DNA from: Neptunitalea lumnitzerae
GTDB lineage: Bacteria; Bacteroidota; Bacteroidia; Flavobacteriales; Flavobacteriaceae
Length of the DNA: 64,000 nucleotides
Direction: 5' to 3'
Assembly (NCBI RefSeq): GCF_027924185.1
Contig: NZ_BRVO01000004.1
Location: forward strand, 186,001 to 250,000
Part shown: piece by piece, positions 61,890 to 64,000 of the stretch
How positions within the stretch are numbered: position 1 is the stretch's first letter
Layout of the letters: each line of letters opens with the position of its first letter
The notes under the pieces: model-generated
What the model was told of the DNA's origin: nothing
Database searches by the model: none
Seen by the model: the letters and a program-made list of their open reading frames with translations, nothing else
Made by a program: the position numbers and the translations under genes

Positions 61890-61914
61890 AGCACTCTTAG
61901 GAGTGCTTTGTCTG
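61890..61914 (+). terminator. Probable terminator after the tail-collar gene
   Basis: AGCACTC (61890-61896) pairs with GAGTGCT (61901-61907) around TTAG, followed by a T-rich stretch interrupted by G and C. Confidence 0.6.
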
Positions 61915-61973
61915 TTTAAACACTAAAAATGAAGCTTTTAAAACACTTGAGATCAATCTTTTAAAATAATTCT

Positions 61974-64000
61974 ATGAAACACATTTATTTTCTATGCAGT
62001 TTACTGCTGCTATTCCAGATATCTTGGGGACAAGTTTATCAGGAAAATTTTGAAGATGAGAGTTTAGGCTCTGCATCGTTTACAAGCAATGGCCAAATAT
62101 TTAATATTACTAGCCAAGCGCAAGGACCTTTTGATATTTTCTTATTTTCAGGAGGAGGGTACAATGGTACTACTAGTGACAATAAATTTATTGATAATAC
62201 GGGAGGTACCGCTGCTAATGTACCTGTTCAATTCACCATATCAGCAAATAGTGGAGCTACCTTTACTTTAAAAGGCTTATACATATTTTTATCTAGATAC
62301 AATTTGGTTTTCCCTTCCTCAGGATCAACCTGTACAATTACAGGTAAGCTTGCCGGAAGCACGCAATTCACTGCTACTAAAAGTTCAGGATTTGTTACTT
62401 CATTTACTGTCAACAATGGATTTACATATTTTGATATGTCTTCGGTTGGCGGTTCAGATAATTCTAACACCACTATTGATGAGTTTGTAATTACTACCAC
62501 GGGTAATTTTGAATATGTTGCCGTAGATGCCATGAGTTGGTCTCCAGCAACACCTGCCTGTAGTTTGTCTGCATCTGTAACTTCACAAACCAACGTTGCA
62601 TGTAATGGCAATAATACGGGCGCTATAACAGCCACAGCTAGTGGCGGTACTGGCCCATACACATATTCATGGAGCAACGGATCAACAACATCAAACACTT
62701 CTAGTACATTTAATACCATAGGAGCCTTATCAGCAGGAACGTATTCTGTTACAATTCAAGATGCAAATGGATGTACAGCTACAACTTCTACTACTATTAC
62801 GGAGCCTTCAGCAATTGTTTTAACAGCTGCTTCGCAAACCAATATTTTATGTAATGGTGATTTTTCTGGAGCTGCTTCTGTAAACGGTGCCACCGGTGGT
62901 ACTGCACCTTACAGCTATGATTGGTCAGGCACTCCTACTGGAGACGGAACTTCTTCTGTTTCTGGATTATACGCAGGAACTTGGACATGTACAGTAACCG
63001 ATGCAAACGGATGTACTGCCTCTCAAAGTTTTACCATCACAGAACCTGCAGCGTTTTCTATAAACTCTACAGTTACCGATGTTACTTGTAATGGTGGTAG
63101 TGATGGAGCGGTTGCTATAACCATTACAGGCGGAGCCACCCCATACAGTTATTTATGGAATAACTTAGCCACAACACCTAGTTTATCAGGATTAATTGCA
63201 GGCAATTATAGCCTTACAGTAACCGACGCAAACGGTTGTATGGAAACCGAATTTTTTACGGTTAACGAACCCGCCGCAATTTCTGCTAACGCAACAACTA
63301 CAAATGTATCTTGTTTTAGCAACAATGATGGCGCTATAGATATTCTACCTTTAGGTGGTGTTGCGCCTTACAGTTTCGCATGGAGTAATGGTGCTACTAC
63401 GGAAGATATTTTTAATATTACAGCAGGTAACTACACTGTAGATATCATTGATGGGAACGGATGTATACAATCATTTTCATACACCATAACCCAACCTTCT
63501 CAATTGACAGCTACGGCTATTGCAACCAACCCTGGCTGTTCTGATAACGATGGTAGTATTACAGCAAGTGTTTCTGGAGGTACTGCTCCTTATACTTATT
63601 TATGGAGTAATACCGCTACCACTGCAAGTATTACAGGATTAACCACAGGTACATATATGGTAACCGTTACAGATGCTCAAGGTTGTTCTACCACAGCTAA
63701 CGCTACCATAACAGCGCCATTAGTAAGCGCAAACATATCTGCATATACAAACAACTGTGGAACCGAAAATAACGGATCGGCAACAGTTACTGCTACAGGT
63801 GGGTCTACGCCTTATACTTATTTATGGAGTAACGGAACCACCACTGCTACCGCATCTAATTTAGCACCTGGAACATACACTGTTACAGTAACAAATAATG
63901 AAGGTTGTTCAGACACTGCTTCAATTACTATTATCACAAATCCTGCTCCGGTTATAAATGCACCTTCAGATATTACAGTTTGTGAAGACGAAATTGTTAA
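61974..64000 (+). CDS. Large SprB-repeat surface adhesin, 3' end outside window
   Basis: The frame opens at ATG 61974 with signal peptide MKHIYFLCSLLLLFQISWGQ and stays open for 675 codons to the edge. After an N-terminal domain of about 170 residues come six SprB-type repeats. Their core GG-x-x-PY(T/S)(Y/F)-x-W starts at 62643, 62895, 63129, 63354, 63576 and 63798, so spacing is 84, 78, 75, 74 and 74 codons. Each has a conserved Cys early and GxYxVTVTDANGC at the end. The last visible residues (PSDITVCEDE) start a different domain. Such adhesins are exported by the type IX system and move along the surface in gliding flavobacteria; a C-terminal sorting domain would lie beyond the window. Confidence 0.9.
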   Translation, partial: MKHIYFLCSLLLLFQISWGQVYQENFEDESLGSASFTSNGQIFNITSQAQGPFDIFLFSGGGYNGTTSDNKFIDNTGGTAANVPVQFTISANSGATFTLKGLYIFLSRYNLVFPSSGSTCTITGKLAGSTQFTATKSSGFVTSFTVNNGFTYFDMSSVGGSDNSNTTIDEFVITTTGNFEYVAVDAMSWSPATPACSLSASVTSQTNVACNGNNTGAITATASGGTGPYTYSWSNGSTTSNTSSTFNTIGALSAGTYSVTIQDANGCTATTSTTITEPSAIVLTAASQTNILCNGDFSGAASVNGATGGTAPYSYDWSGTPTGDGTSSVSGLYAGTWTCTVTDANGCTASQSFTITEPAAFSINSTVTDVTCNGGSDGAVAITITGGATPYSYLWNNLATTPSLSGLIAGNYSLTVTDANGCMETEFFTVNEPAAISANATTTNVSCFSNNDGAIDILPLGGVAPYSFAWSNGATTEDIFNITAGNYTVDIIDGNGCIQSFSYTITQPSQLTATAIATNPGCSDNDGSITASVSGGTAPYTYLWSNTATTASITGLTTGTYMVTVTDAQGCSTTANATITAPLVSANISAYTNNCGTENNGSATVTATGGSTPYTYLWSNGTTTATASNLAPGTYTVTVTNNEGCSDTASITIITNPAPVINAPSDITVCEDEIV

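Overview
The window is chromosomal DNA from a member of the Bacteroidota, most likely the family Flavobacteriaceae and probably marine. Four things support this. The DNA is AT-rich. Shine-Dalgarno sequences are almost absent, and TAnnTTTG-type -7 promoter elements sit in front of many genes. Surface proteins of Bacteroidota type are abundant: CarboxypepD_reg-like TonB receptors, DUF5686, PorT-like barrels, SprB repeats and MORN_2 repeats. Finally, gene neighbourhoods such as exbB-exbD-exbD and kynA-M23-pgi are of the kind found in this group. This placement is inference from gene content; no 16S gene is present. I see no insertion sequence, prophage, CRISPR array or rRNA operon. One tRNA (Ser-GGA) is present.

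Layout. 1-5760: translation and nucleotide genes tsf (5' end cut off), pyrH and frr, split by a reverse-strand cassette of a sulfatase and two outer-membrane barrels. 5872-14732: a DUF5686 barrel, an MMPL/RND-type exporter, asnS, rpoN and a PAP2-like membrane protein. 14727-17815: a PorT-like barrel, then an energiser operon (ExbB, a four-helix membrane protein and two ExbD proteins). 17892-19844: tRNA-Ser, ansA, tatD. 20112-20996: a small retropepsin-like protein followed by two very small membrane proteins that look like diverged copies of each other; the second is only 48 codons. 21027-27807: a secreted MORN_2-repeat protein, the sucA-sucB 2-oxoglutarate dehydrogenase operon and a divergent small barrel protein. 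27816-34094: galE and a DegT-type sugar aminotransferase, a lipoprotein/barrel pair of unknown function, and waaA.

34235-37294: a small acidic lipoprotein, a BASS-type transporter that starts with TTG, and an xth-ompA-like operon whose terminator lies inside the 3' end of the convergent transporter gene. 37416-48078: a 1138-residue putative outer-membrane barrel of unknown function, an ankyrin protein paired with catalase, nhaA, a BtuB-like TonB receptor and a porin O/P. Two copies of a roughly 41-nt element with an imperfect leading hairpin and a CTCGATnATCGAG palindrome lie between katA and the ankyrin gene and directly before the porin start codon. 48183-55828: ComF, a lipoprotein with an Ig-like domain, an omega-amidase-like nitrilase, a membrane-anchored MutS-like ATPase and a large TonB receptor. 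55986-60670: the compact operon DUF3108 - tryptophan 2,3-dioxygenase - M23 peptidase - pgi. 61277-64000: a tail-collar-domain protein and the first 675 codons of a large SprB-repeat adhesin that runs off the window.

Most of the content is housekeeping metabolism mixed with cell-envelope genes. The parts least explained by known families are the tandem small membrane proteins, the duplicated hairpin/palindrome element, the lipoprotein/barrel pair and the large unknown barrel.
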